Source: Acanthosepion lycidas (Eukaryota; Mollusca; Cephalopoda; Sepiida; Sepiidae). From it: a stretch of DNA of 64,000 nt. The notes below the pieces were generated by a model that saw only the letters and a list, made by a program, of their open reading frames with translations, did not search any database and was not told where the DNA came from. The DNA is taken from NCBI GenBank assembly GCA_963932145.1, contig OZ010574.1, positions 77,827,643 through 77,891,642 on the forward strand, given 5' to 3'. The translations under genes were made by a program, and so were the position numbers. The first letter of the stretch is position 1; each line of letters starts with the position of its first letter. This document shows positions 42,357 to 52,189 of this stretch, piece by piece.

Positions 42357-42415
<59 letters not shown>
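42357..42415. repeat. (TA)n microsatellite
   Basis: About 29 TA units, left border of the repeat at 42416. Confidence 0.97.
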
Positions 42416-42419
<4 letters not shown>

Positions 42420-42558
42420 GAAAAACAGACCACTTTAAGGTCCAATTATAATAATTTATTTCACCAGAGCCCTTTTAAAGAACGCCGGATCATCAGATAG
42501 CACTTTCAAAAGATGAAACGAAAAAAAATCCCATAAGGATTACTAAGTTTTTCATAAC

Positions 42559-42560
<2 letters not shown>
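42416..42560 (-). mobile_element. TA-bracketed repeat, second copy
   Basis: The order AAAGAAAAACAGACCACTTT, AAGGTCC, ATAATTTATTTCACC, GGATCATCAG follows 28041-28120 closely. The right inverted arm of that copy is absent here. The minus strand carries CTGATGA (42496-42490), a hairpin of about nine pairs, and GAAA (42462-42459). The whole unit lies between two TA arrays, as does its relative. Confidence 0.65.
42459..42496 (-). ncRNA. Hammerhead-ribozyme-like core, second copy
   Basis: CTGATGA, T, a stem II-like hairpin (CCGGCGTTCTTT against GGGCTCTGG, with wobble pairs), T, GAAAT. The hairpin sequence differs from that at 28082-28120 at several positions but stays largely paired, which is weak evidence of structural constraint. 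Confidence 0.3.

Positions 42561-42613
<53 letters not shown>
42561..42613. repeat. (TA)n microsatellite
   Basis: About 26 TA units, right border of the repeat at 42416. Confidence 0.97.
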
Positions 42614-42616
<3 letters not shown>

Positions 42617-43379
42617 GGAGATATCTATACTGTTCAATATATGTTTAACAAAATGATACAGAACGAAAACAAATACACGACAGGCTGGCATTTTATGATT
42701 TATTCCATAAAACAGGATTAAAAAAAAGTTTTGTTGTAGAAAAGGTATGCTTTTTCTTACAGCAGAGTCAGAATGTCTACATATATGGCTGGATTTGGAG
42801 TGTTTTCAGTTGTAGTGGATGACCCTAGGCATCAGACAAAAGAAAGAGAAATACAGAGCTTCTTTTTGAAAGCATGTATTTTTAAAGACGTCACTCAGAT
42901 ATTGTTGCTACTACATATCTTTACTCCAGCCAATCATCTGTGTCGCTAAAGTTGTTAATTTTCAACATGTAGTATCAATTATATACAGTCGATTTAGATG
43001 GTTCAGTGTGCCTTTCAGGAAGTTTTCTCTTAAAATTAAAGCTTATTTAGGAACTTAAAGATCGAGTTTTGCTGCTAACGACAAATTCAATACAAATTTA
43101 TACGCATCTTCTCTTGTCTCCTGAGCATTGAAGCATTGAAATCCAGAATTAATTGCGACAGGAATAATCTTACTTAAATTTATCTCGATAATGTTGTTAT
43201 TTAGTAAGTCTGGTACAAAACCATAATAATAAAACACGCGTTTCACCTATAGAAGCGGATTCCCTAATAAAAAAGATGATGTGGTTCGATTCCTGACGGA
43301 GGCACAATCTTTCTTTATTAGGATTTCTCAATCTGTTATTAATTAAACAACGTTTTTCCCTGACCAGAAGTCGAAAGAG
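42614..43379. other. No gene; weak B-box-like motif
   Basis: AT-rich DNA. GTGGTTCGATTCCTGACGG near 43279 resembles a tRNA B box and could be the relic of a tRNA-derived SINE, but no A box is visible upstream. Confidence 0.35.
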
Positions 43380-44035
43380 TATATTGGATCATTTGCGAGG
43401 TCTGCTGTTAGGAAAGTTGGTTTATTATGCTAGACAAGTTTTTCTGTCAGAATCTATTTTACATATACAGTCTACCATTCATCAATGCTTTGAATATAGC
43501 TATCCCATATGGCCTGGTGCTCCTTGTATATATTTAGAGATTCTTGATGAAATACAAAAAAGAATCTGCAATGTTACTGGTTCTTACCTGGCATCTCGGT
43601 TTCAGTCACTTGCCCACTTCCCTAACGTACCTTTCCTATTCCTTTCCTATAAATACTTTCATAGTAATTTTTCTGATGAACTTTTCTCTATGGTACCTAG
43701 ACTTTATGAATTTAAGCGCATTACTAGACTAGCGGCAAGGTCTCCTCATTTTACAATGGAAATGGCTAGATGTAACCGTAAGTTCTATGTTAACAGTTTC
43801 CTCTATCGCACTTCTCGCTTGTAAAACTATTCCCAGTCTACTTTGATCTTCAAAAATTGAAATGCAATGTCAATCGCTTTTTTTTTCTGTCTTCTTAATT
43901 ACTGTTCTTTTATTGTTCTCTTTTCTTAAGAGCGTTTTACTTTTCTCATATTCTCTTACACCCAGTAACCCCCCCCCCCTTGCATCTTAGTGGCTTTATT
44001 GCCTTGCTTGGGGTGAAATGATTAAAAAAACATAG
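43380..44035 (+). pseudogene. LINE family J C-terminal part, best-preserved tail
   Basis: An uninterrupted 146-codon frame (43384-43824) covers the C-terminal region after the RT core: 'GLLLGKLVYYARQVFLSESI', 'IQSTIHQCFEYSYPIWPGAP', 'CIYLEILDEIQKRICNVTGS', 'SLAHFPNVPFLFLSYKYFHS', 'DELFSMVPRLYEFKRITRLA', and ends 'RKFYVNSFLYRTSRL'. The 3' untranslated part contains a poly-C run (43971-43979) and ends TTGCTTGGGGTGAAATGATT followed by AAAAAAA at about 44030. The open frame suggests a younger copy, but it is 5'-truncated and lacks endonuclease and RT catalytic motifs. Confidence 0.88.
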
Positions 44036-44539
44036 CTAAACCAGTCATTTTAGATTTAGGCCAAATTATAAGTTATCTTCTTGTAGCATCTCTCAATTTA
44101 TAAAGAGAACTTTAGCAAATGTTGAATAATCAGCATTCGAAATCACTTTTCTATTTTATTTGCTCTAGACCATTGTCTACTGGTAATTATGATTATGTTT
44201 ATCCAGACATATTTATCGCAGAGACTTATGGGCAGTTTAACGGCTATCGGTGCGAATAGAAGAATCTGTTGGTCAAGTTCAGATTCTGGCGAGTCTGTTT
44301 TGTTTCTTTCGTATTAATCCCTTTAGGAAAGGTAAAAATTCTTCTGCTTCCAGTCAGGGGTTAAATAGCAGAGCAAACCGCTATTTTTCAGGCGCAGTAT
44401 CTCTATCCTGAAAATAGCAACATTATTGTTTGACATTTGCGAAACTCTATGCAGAGAACGTTCTACAGTGCAATCGAGTGACACCAGCGGTTGAATTGCA
44501 ATGCCAGTTGTGTTTATCATCATTTTTTTTTTTTTTTAC
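44036..44539. other. No recognisable gene
   Basis: AT-rich DNA. GCTATTTTTCAGG near 44379 and CCTGAAAATAGC near 44407 form an imperfect hairpin. Confidence 0.4.
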
Positions 44540-44680
44540 TTTTGAATCTTTTTATCCTCGTATTCTTAATTATCTGCCACATCATATTTAACTTATGACC
44601 ATTTTAACAGTAACCGTTTGTCTCGAGTGCCTCTTGAGCCCCTTATTGGGTGAACTTTAGTATACAAAAAATTAAATCAC
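44540..44680 (+). pseudogene. LINE family K 3' tail
   Basis: The terminal phrase TCTCGAGTGCCTCTTGAGCC followed by CCTTATTGGGTGAAC and an A-rich end resembles the family K tail ends at 1600 and 34790. No coding motif is left. Confidence 0.35.
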
Positions 44681-45809
44681 CTCTGATAGTCTGCAGTCAT
44701 CAGGTGCCGCTGATATCTCTCCGGGTACACTTGCTACCGTTTCCATAGAAAAAAATAAAGCATTGGATACCGGAGAGACAGTTTCCTATTTTTTGGGCTT
44801 CTACCGTTAAACAATGTTAAGTACACATCCATATCTGCCACAGCTACACTGCCTCTTTAACTATTACGTTATATATTTTATAAGAGGATGAGATCGAAAC
44901 CATCCACTATGGTGCTTTCTCTAATTTTTGAGCGTTTAATTTTATCAGTAGTGGGAATTAAATTTGTAACGTATTGTAACGTATTAAATCCTACCTGTAA
45001 TATCATGAATTACAATTGTTAATCACGATACAGCGGTAAACAGCAACTGTTCGCATAATCGCCTGCAACATCTTTCTCGTGTTAAAATCGGGAAAATATT
45101 TTGCTAAAATTCGTTTTTATAAATTTTGTAGATTTGTGCACATGGCAACACTGTGAAAACAATAAATTTATCGAACGAATAATTCATACCCGTAAGATAA
45201 TTAATGTGAGGTATTTTGTGAGAAAAGAAATGGCCGTTTTTTTAAAAACTTTTCTAAAGAAATACATTTTTGGTAGAATTTGTAGCATTACTAACGCTAT
45301 TTTCTATACTTCATTCATTTTTAGCAAACTGTTTTTGTAAATGGCTGCCATAGTTATTAATCACTACGGCTATGAGTTAAGCTAATACAGAATTAGTCAC
45401 AAAATAACAAAAAGTTTGCTTCATGGAAAAAAAGAAATGAAAAAAAGGACCAACATCCCATAGAATATCATTTTACGAGGGTCACAGCTGAAAAGTTCAA
45501 AGGTTCACCAAAGATATAAAAGCAAGTAGACATACCAGTTGGTAGACTGAAAGACATGCAAGTGTACCAGAATGTGTCTTCTTACATTTATATCTTGGTC
45601 AGCCTATGCACTTTTCGGCCGACCCTGGTATAAAAAGGTAGGCGTTAGATACATCAAACTAGATTTCTAAGCAGGGTAAAGAAGAATTACTTCAAATGTT
45701 GAACATTAAGAAATTCGAAAAGAAAATGTTGGTCACCAAATAGACGAAGATTTTGACAATGAGGGGAAAAATTATTCTAACACCTTGATTTAAATGAAAC
45801 CCACTTTTT
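44681..45809. other. No recognisable gene
   Basis: AT-rich DNA; the 79-codon frame at 45101-45340 has no recognisable motif. Confidence 0.4.
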
Positions 45810-46335
45810 AAATCATTTAGCCCCAAGCAACACAATAAAGCCACTAAGATGCAAGGAGTTCCTGAGTGTGAGTTAATATGAGAAATAGAAAACGTCGTTA
45901 AAGAGAGAACAATAAAAAACAGAAATTAAGAAGACAGAAGATAACGATTGACATTGATCTTCAAAAATTTAAATGCAATATTGACTGGAAAGCAAGAAGC
46001 CAGAAGAGAGTCCCACATGCAAGAAGTGTGAGAGAAGAAAATATTAGCATAAAACTTACGGTTACATTTAGCCATTTCATGTGTAAAATGATGAGAACTT
46101 GCTACAAGTTAATAAAGGCTAGGTAATAAAGGTGAAAACTGATCAAAATTAAAACACTTAGAGAAAAGTCACAGGGAAGCTACGTTAGAGCGGAGTTGGG
46201 AAAGTGACTGAAGCTAGATGCCAGGCCAGGACCAATAACAATGCAGATTCTTTGTATTTTATCAATAATCTCTAAATACGTAGCAGAAGCACCAGACCAG
46301 ATGTGACAGCAATATTGAATACATGGACGAAGTAT
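45810..46335 (-). pseudogene. LINE family J 3' part, minus strand
   Basis: On the minus strand from 46335, the sequence CGTCCATGTATTCAATATTG encodes the RPCIQYCC-type block. Then come the SGAS-like, 'RLFRDY' and 'IQRICIVIGPGLASSFSHFP'-like blocks of the family in shifting frames. The tail ends at about 45810 with TTGCTTGGGGCTAAATGATT (minus strand). The upstream coding region is missing. Confidence 0.72.
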
Positions 46336-46344
46336 CTGTCGATA

Positions 46345-46740
46345 TTTCTGAGATGAGGTATTGTAATTATTTACTTTGTTCGGAATGGTGTCCTAATCTT
46401 TATTACCATATTCACGACGTTTCAGCCGTTGCAAACTCCGGCCATTTTCAGGTGATTGGAATTTCGAACTGACCCCTTTTGTGTATACTTTTGAGATGAG
46501 GTATTAATGTTCGGATTGTTGTCCTCATCTTTATTGTCATATTCACGACGTTTTGGCTGTTGTACGCACCAGCCTTCTTCAGGTGATTGGAAGAGTTCAG
46601 TTTTTCACATCCTCCATACTCATCAGATATAGCCACCTAAAGATTTTCACTAGAACATTTCATAAGCAGCAGAGGCAAAGAGGTTGAAAAGAGTGTTTCA
46701 AACGTTTTCGGAGAAAAACACATTTCTTTAAAAGTGGAAT
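46345..46740. repeat. SINE-like repeat with tandemly duplicated head
   Basis: A unit of about 100 bp is present twice: 46345-46458 and 46490-46590. Each has TGAGATGAGGTATT, TTCGGAxxGxTGTCCTxATC, TATTCACGACGTTT and CAGGTGATTGG. The tail 46600-46740 matches 11701-11851. On the minus strand each head carries a hammerhead-like pattern: CTGAAAA…GAAAC at 46451-46420 and CTGAAGA, a GGCTG/CAGCC stem, then AAAAC at 46582-46551. Related copies are at 34330 and 54290. Confidence 0.7.
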
Positions 46741-47240
46741 CAAAACTTTGCTTTCTATTTTGGGCTTTAGTTACTGAAAATTAAATTTTTGTTAAATAAT
46801 ATTTTAATAGATTCAATTTACATTTGTTTCTGTAGCCTTCCTGGTAAAACGTAGTTACTTTCCAAACATCCATATATTATATGTTTGACTATGTTTGGTA
46901 TAGAGGGGGAATTTCCCTCTGTGTCTGTTCGGGATGCCACTCTTACACACATTGACACATACCCTTACAGGTGGACGCATTTTAGTTCACACAAACGCAG
47001 CCATGTAAACAATCCGAGGCCAGGCGCAGAGCCACATCCATGCGCTCGAGCATACATACATACGCAATTTTTATTCCATTTCGGTGTCGTGACCGTGGCT
47101 TTTTATGTGTAACGATGTTTCTTTCAACAAGAAGCGGGTAGGAGTGTTCTTGATGCTTTTTAGATTTACCGCCTGCGTCGTCAAACAAACTTACACTTCC
47201 TCACACACATACACACATGTAGACGCGCACATACACTCTT
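46741..47240. other. No recognisable gene
   Basis: AT-rich then somewhat CA-rich DNA; overlapping frames on both strands lack motifs. Confidence 0.4.
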
Positions 47241-47298
47241 TTTGCTCTAGGCCAAATAAGCATAAATAGATCCACTTTTAAAATATAAACCAGTTTGT

Positions 47299-47321
47299 CT
47301 GATGATCGCAAAAGCGTGAAA
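47299..47321 (+). ncRNA. Hammerhead-ribozyme-like core
   Basis: CTGATGA at 47299-47305 is followed by T, CGC, AAAA, GCG, T and GAAA at 47318-47321. This is a minimal three-pair stem II between the two conserved core strands. It lies about 30 nt upstream of a TA array. Flanking stems I and III are not evident. Confidence 0.3.
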
Positions 47322-47351
47322 CCCGGGGTTCCAAACTCATATCCATACAAC

Positions 47352-47353
<2 letters not shown>

Positions 47354-47421
<68 letters not shown>
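47354..47421. repeat. (TA)n microsatellite
   Basis: About 34 TA units. Confidence 0.97.
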
Positions 47422-47426
<5 letters not shown>

Positions 47427-48746
47427 TTAGTTATATAAACAAGTCTGCAACTTAATGGTGAAGAAATCCTTTTAGAGCAAATATCTTTATCATTTTAAGT
47501 TCTTCGTTCGTTATACTTTTTAAAAAAATCCAATTTATTCTTCCCTTTTTAATTTTCAACGGTCTCCTTCCTTGTCACTGCACTTAAATCAACGATTCTC
47601 TATGCGCTATACAGATTGTACAGTATATAGTGAAAAATTTAGATCAAAACAGGGATAATATATACGTGTGAAGCTACAGATATATTGATCCACCAAAACT
47701 TTGACACAATCTTCGTACTCAATTCTCCTTATCCCCTTCCGAAGGGGCCTTGTATTTACCGAAGCTTGCTAAATGCCTAACTCTATGTTCATATTTGTAT
47801 AAAGATGTATGTTAATATCTATGTTGTGAGCCATAAATAATGCCGCTGGGAGTATTAAAAATGGTTGTTACTTTGCTTACATTTTGTGAGCAGCTTGTCT
47901 CGACGACTATGAACGAACAGATTTCATAATTGGATTATTGCGTTATGAAAAAAGGTGAAATATTTATCTAAGATCCATGGTGTTGTCCCAGCTGCATAGA
48001 CCAGCTGCCATATTTATGACTACTTTTGCTGATATTTCAGATGTTATTATTGTTGTATCCGACGTTCAATGAACAAAAAGTGAAAATTAATAGCATAAGA
48101 AAAGGGAAGAAAAAGAATTAATACTTCCACCTTCACAATTGAAAAAAAAAGTGTCTGACACATTTTTTTGGGCCACTAGCGAGTAAACACTTAGCCACAT
48201 AAAATGGAGAACTCGCAAACATTTTGTTTTCTTTCGAATCATTCCTGTTGCTAAGCTGTTTTTATTAAAATTTTTGACAAAATCTTTCTTTTAAAAAAAT
48301 TTCTTTCCAATTTATTTTTCTCAATAACTTTTATAATTTTTTTTCTAATTTGTTTCTTTTTAACATCATTTTTGTTCTAATTATCTCATTCATGTTTTCG
48401 CCTTTCCGCTCTCTTTCTATTCACCTATTTTTTCAATCTTCGGAATATTCTTCCTTCTCTTCGTTCATTTTCATCTCTTCATTCGCTCAAATAATCTATC
48501 AACGATTAGTTGGTCTGATGAGAAAGGAATGACTGTGAACTGATTTTAGTGAATACATTATATTTTTTTTTTCTGTTGCGGTACCCGACATTTTCTTGTG
48601 ATGGATTTTTCAGAAATTACTTTGGTCCTCCAGTTTTGCCTGACATTAAGGCACACCTATAACTTTAACCTTAATGGCTTTTGATCACAAATATTCAGAA
48701 ACTTTGCAAACAAATGAGGTAGATATCTTCCTGTACGACCACTTTA
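47422..48746. other. No recognisable gene
   Basis: AT-rich DNA. CTTCCGAAGGGGCCTTGTAT near 47741 resembles the end of family K tails, so a short tail may lie at about 47650-47790. Confidence 0.35.
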
Positions 48747-48975
48747 ACGGAAAGTGGCACAAGGCCAAATTTAAAGTGAGAATCCGACGCGTGCATAGAC
48801 TCTAACCTCTTCACGAGGGCAAAGTATTGTTGGTGTGAAGACTCCAGCACATTTTAAATGCCGATGGCGTTCTGGCCGAAAAATACCAGAGAAATAGATA
48901 TCTGTTTGCACGTTGGCGTGAACGGAACGTGGCACAAGGATGATTTTAAAGTGACAATCGCACGCATACATTGAA
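48747..48975. repeat. ~55-bp direct repeats 170 bp apart
   Basis: AACGGAAAGTGGCACAAGG, ATTTAAAGTGAGAATC and GACGCGTGCAT (48747-48800) recur as AACGGAACGTGGCACAAGG, TTTTAAAGTGACAATC and CGCACGCATAC (48919-48975). No coding meaning was found. Confidence 0.75.
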
Positions 48976-49934
48976 TTAGAAACAAAAACAGTCGCCAAGC
49001 ACCATTAGCATTTCCCCTTTTGGAGAAACCTCAGGAAACAAGGATTAATCATAGATATCTCCTGAAGGAAAGAGACTGCCTGTAGAGACAAAACTTTCGG
49101 ATATAAAAATACTATATTCACTATCCTACTAGAACTAAATGTAGCAAGTGGAAGTTTCCTATGTACATGTGGCGAGTAACAAAAATGTCTCAAGGCCTCT
49201 TAGTAATATTGATTTTTTAGTCAAATATAATTATTTATGTAGGAAATATTAGTTTTCAGCATGAAAGAACCGAATTTATGCTTATATGATGATGCCTTCC
49301 GCATGTCGCTGCACAAGCTGTGATGACATCCAAGGTCGGCTGTATTCGTATATACACCTGACTCGCTAAGACCACAGGTTTGTTTCACTGGACGTGATCG
49401 AAATCAACAAAGAATAACGACAAATACTTTTCAAGACACTGATTGGGAAATAGCAAAAAAATCGGCAATGTCTTCCTTCGGCTTCAAGAAGGTAAACTGC
49501 TTTCTTACTAATTTCCGGCTACTGAAAAAAGACCCGTACATTTACCGCCTGATCTCGGCGATTACAGACATACACACTACTGGTTCTTTCCTTTTCTATG
49601 ACTGCTGACTTTCTGCCTATCTCTCTGGGGTCTCACCAGCCCAGTGCATCCACATGTGTTCAGGAAAAGGAGACCACCTATTCAGCTTTTGTATGGTCAG
49701 TTTGTGAAAGGACTCTACTTTTATGATTGTCTAAAATCACTAACAAAATTTTACGTTTGTCAATTCAAAGGCGGACTGGAGTCAGTGTTTCTGAAAGTCC
49801 TGGTCATTAAATGGACTCAAAGATGGACTGGAGACTTGATTCCTAAGAAACCCAGGTCATTATATTGACTTAAAAGAAAAAAAAAGAAGAATGTATTTAT
49901 CTCCTACGGATGTGTGAGAAATCGTATTGCTAAA

Positions 49935-49937
<3 letters not shown>
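48976..49937. other. No recognisable gene
   Basis: AT-rich DNA; short frames lack motifs. Confidence 0.4.

Positions 49938-50012
<75 letters not shown>
49938..50012. repeat. (TA)n microsatellite
   Basis: About 37 TA units adjoining the inverted-repeat element on its right. Confidence 0.97.
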
Positions 50013-50016
<4 letters not shown>

Positions 50017-50300
50017 TAATTAAGGGATTTTGTATAATTTTCATAATGATTCATTTGTGTGTGTATCTGATGTATATTATACAAAATGCCATGATTACTA
50101 ATCCATAATATAACCTATGCTGGATTTAACTTCTAATGCTCTGGATGGGGCGGGTCAGAGAAGTAAGTAGTTGCTTTAGAGGCCAGTCCTGCGTGCTCTG
50201 TATGCTTGTATAGAGTCATCGCCATGTGTGTGCGTTGTGGATTCCAGTTCTAGACATGATGAAGCGTTATGAAAATTATACAAATCTCCTAATTACTAAT
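50012..50300. mobile_element. Small inverted-repeat element
   Basis: ATTAGTAATTAAGGGATTTT starts a 37-bp arm (50012-50048) that is inverted with about five differences at 50265-50300 (ending CCTAATTACTAAT). A further partial inverted copy lies between them at 50077-50102 (26 bp, four differences). The element thus has one left arm and two right-arm copies. It may be a short foldback element inside a longer one. No coding content. Confidence 0.7.
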
Positions 50301-51084
50301 CAATAATATACCCTATATTACTAATGCAACAGCCCAGGTTCGATTCTCAGGGTCATACCATTCTACTTTTTATGCAATCATCTGAAATCAATCCGAAGAG
50401 CTAATGACTGATACAACCATAATTTAGTCCATGGAACGATAAAACTATTCATGAAGAGTCGAGAGCAACAACAGAGAAATAAGAACTATTATCTTCTAAT
50501 ACAATTTCCATTCTCTCTGTCTTCCAAAAGTTCATATTTGTATGAAGATTGATTGCTTAACTACCAAATATTTCCAATGAAGATTTGACCTGGGGAACAC
50601 AGCGGTCACGCCATAAGCATCTAGTTTTAAAAATCCAATTTACCTAAGAATTATAATTTAAAAAAGGAAAAGAAAACAAACAACAAAACAAAGTGGAAAA
50701 AACAAGAAACAAAATATAATGTAACACTCTAATCAGACTCACATCGACTCTCCGTCGCTTCTCTTCTGCTTGCTCAGTTCCCTGATTCGCTAGCTTTGAG
50801 TAATACCGACCTTTGAAGGCTTTCTTTTCTCTTCTCGGTTGGGGCAGGTGTGTCATCTTGATAGGGTTGATTTGGGTTTCTCAAAATCTTATGATTTTAG
50901 CGATTGACGGCGAAGTCTAGCGTGATCCCCTATGTATACGTAATGTACCACAGACATATTGCGAAATTCCTCTCTGTGGCCGTGGTAACTTTTGTCTTTT
51001 TGTGTCCAATCGAACGTCAGAGTCAGGTTGGAATAAGAACTCTTCCAATAAAATGACCAACACTGTTGATAACTCTAACAACAG
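50301..51084. other. No recognisable gene
   Basis: Contains CCAGGTTCGATTCTCAGG near 50339, which fits a tRNA B box, without a convincing A box. Otherwise AT-rich. Confidence 0.35.
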
Positions 51085-51569
51085 ATTAAGACGGTTGGAT
51101 GGAAAAACTAGATACATCAATGTCAATTTTTTTTTTGGGGGGGGGAGTGTCTATATAAACCAGAGTTATAATATAAAGAAAAACTGGTTGAATAAAATGT
51201 CTATTAACGACTAAAAAAATCAAGTCCTCTGCTGCAGAATGGTGATTTGGAAAATTTAGTCGCAAATGCTAAAGTAATAATTAGCCAGTCGGCTACTAAG
51301 TCAAAAGTTATAATCAGACCGTAGAATCTCCTCCAATTCTTCAAAGTAATACCAAGTCAAGCGTTGACCAGCGCGTCGATTTTCACTCAATTTTTTATGT
51401 CATGCGTATGTCTGTGTTTTCATTGAGGCCCCGGAAATGATCTTTAGCCACGACTGTCTTACAAGCAATCCCCGTGTTCTGGGGGAAACTCTGGTTTATA
51501 TAGACTCTCCCCCCCCCAAAAAAAAATTTGACATTGATGTATCTAGTTTTTCCATCCAACCGTCTTAAT
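51085..51569. repeat. 83-bp near-perfect inverted repeat around 319 bp
   Basis: The left arm (51085-51167) starts ATTAAGACGGTTGGATGGAA. The right arm (51487-51569) is its reverse complement with 2 mismatches by my count. Each arm includes a homopolymer block, T10G9 on the left and C9A9 on the right. Sequences outside and inside the arms do not match each other. The 319-bp interior shows no coding motif I can name. It may be a foldback element or an inverted local duplication. Confidence 0.93.
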
Positions 51570-52019
51570 CATAGGAGATCTTGCTGATTAACCATATGAT
51601 ACTCTATCTACAGTTTCTCTAAATATCTTTCTGTAAAGATAATTATGTTCTTGGGCGATCAACATAAACAAATCCGAAGTTTAAGAATTAACAAAATTCA
51701 AAATTCTTCTTTGTGTAAAATAAACTGTAAGAACACACACGCTTTGGACAGATATCTTAATTTAAACAAACTTCTAAAATGAATTCCTCAGGATTAAAGA
51801 AATTGTGACAACGCATTAATCATGTCTTCTTCTTATCGAGAGAAGTGGATAGGGTGAGAAACCTTGGCTTAAATTTTAAAATTCATGGCTAGTTAATTGT
51901 GTGTTCGACTGTCCTTAAATTCATTTTATTATTTTAAAACATATATTTTTATTTATCTATTTTATTATTTTTTCTCAACCATTCAACATACTCTCCTGAG
52001 AATTTTAATAATTATAACA
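51570..52019. other. No recognisable gene
   Basis: AT-rich DNA without supported features. Confidence 0.45.
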
Positions 52020-52165
52020 GAGGAAAAGAGAAAAAAATAACCAGAAAAAGAGAGAAAAAATAAACAGAGAGAAAAATATAAACAAAGAGAAAAATATAAA
52101 CAGAGAGGAAAAAAGAGAGAAAAATAAACAAGAGGGAAAAAATAAAAAAATAAACAGAGAAGAAA
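52020..52165. repeat. Purine-rich tandem repeat (GAGAGAAAAATAAACA-like)
   Basis: Degenerate units of 16-20 bp such as GAGAGAAAAATATAAACA are repeated about seven times. The minus-strand Phe/Ser/Leu-rich frame is an artefact. Confidence 0.8.
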
Positions 52166-52189
52166 CTTTACAACAAATGTTTCGCTGCG

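Noticed and set aside
50337..50360. Possible tRNA gene from a GGTTCGATTCTC B-box match (also at 43279)
   Set aside because: No A box, acceptor stem or anticodon arm could be folded around either site.
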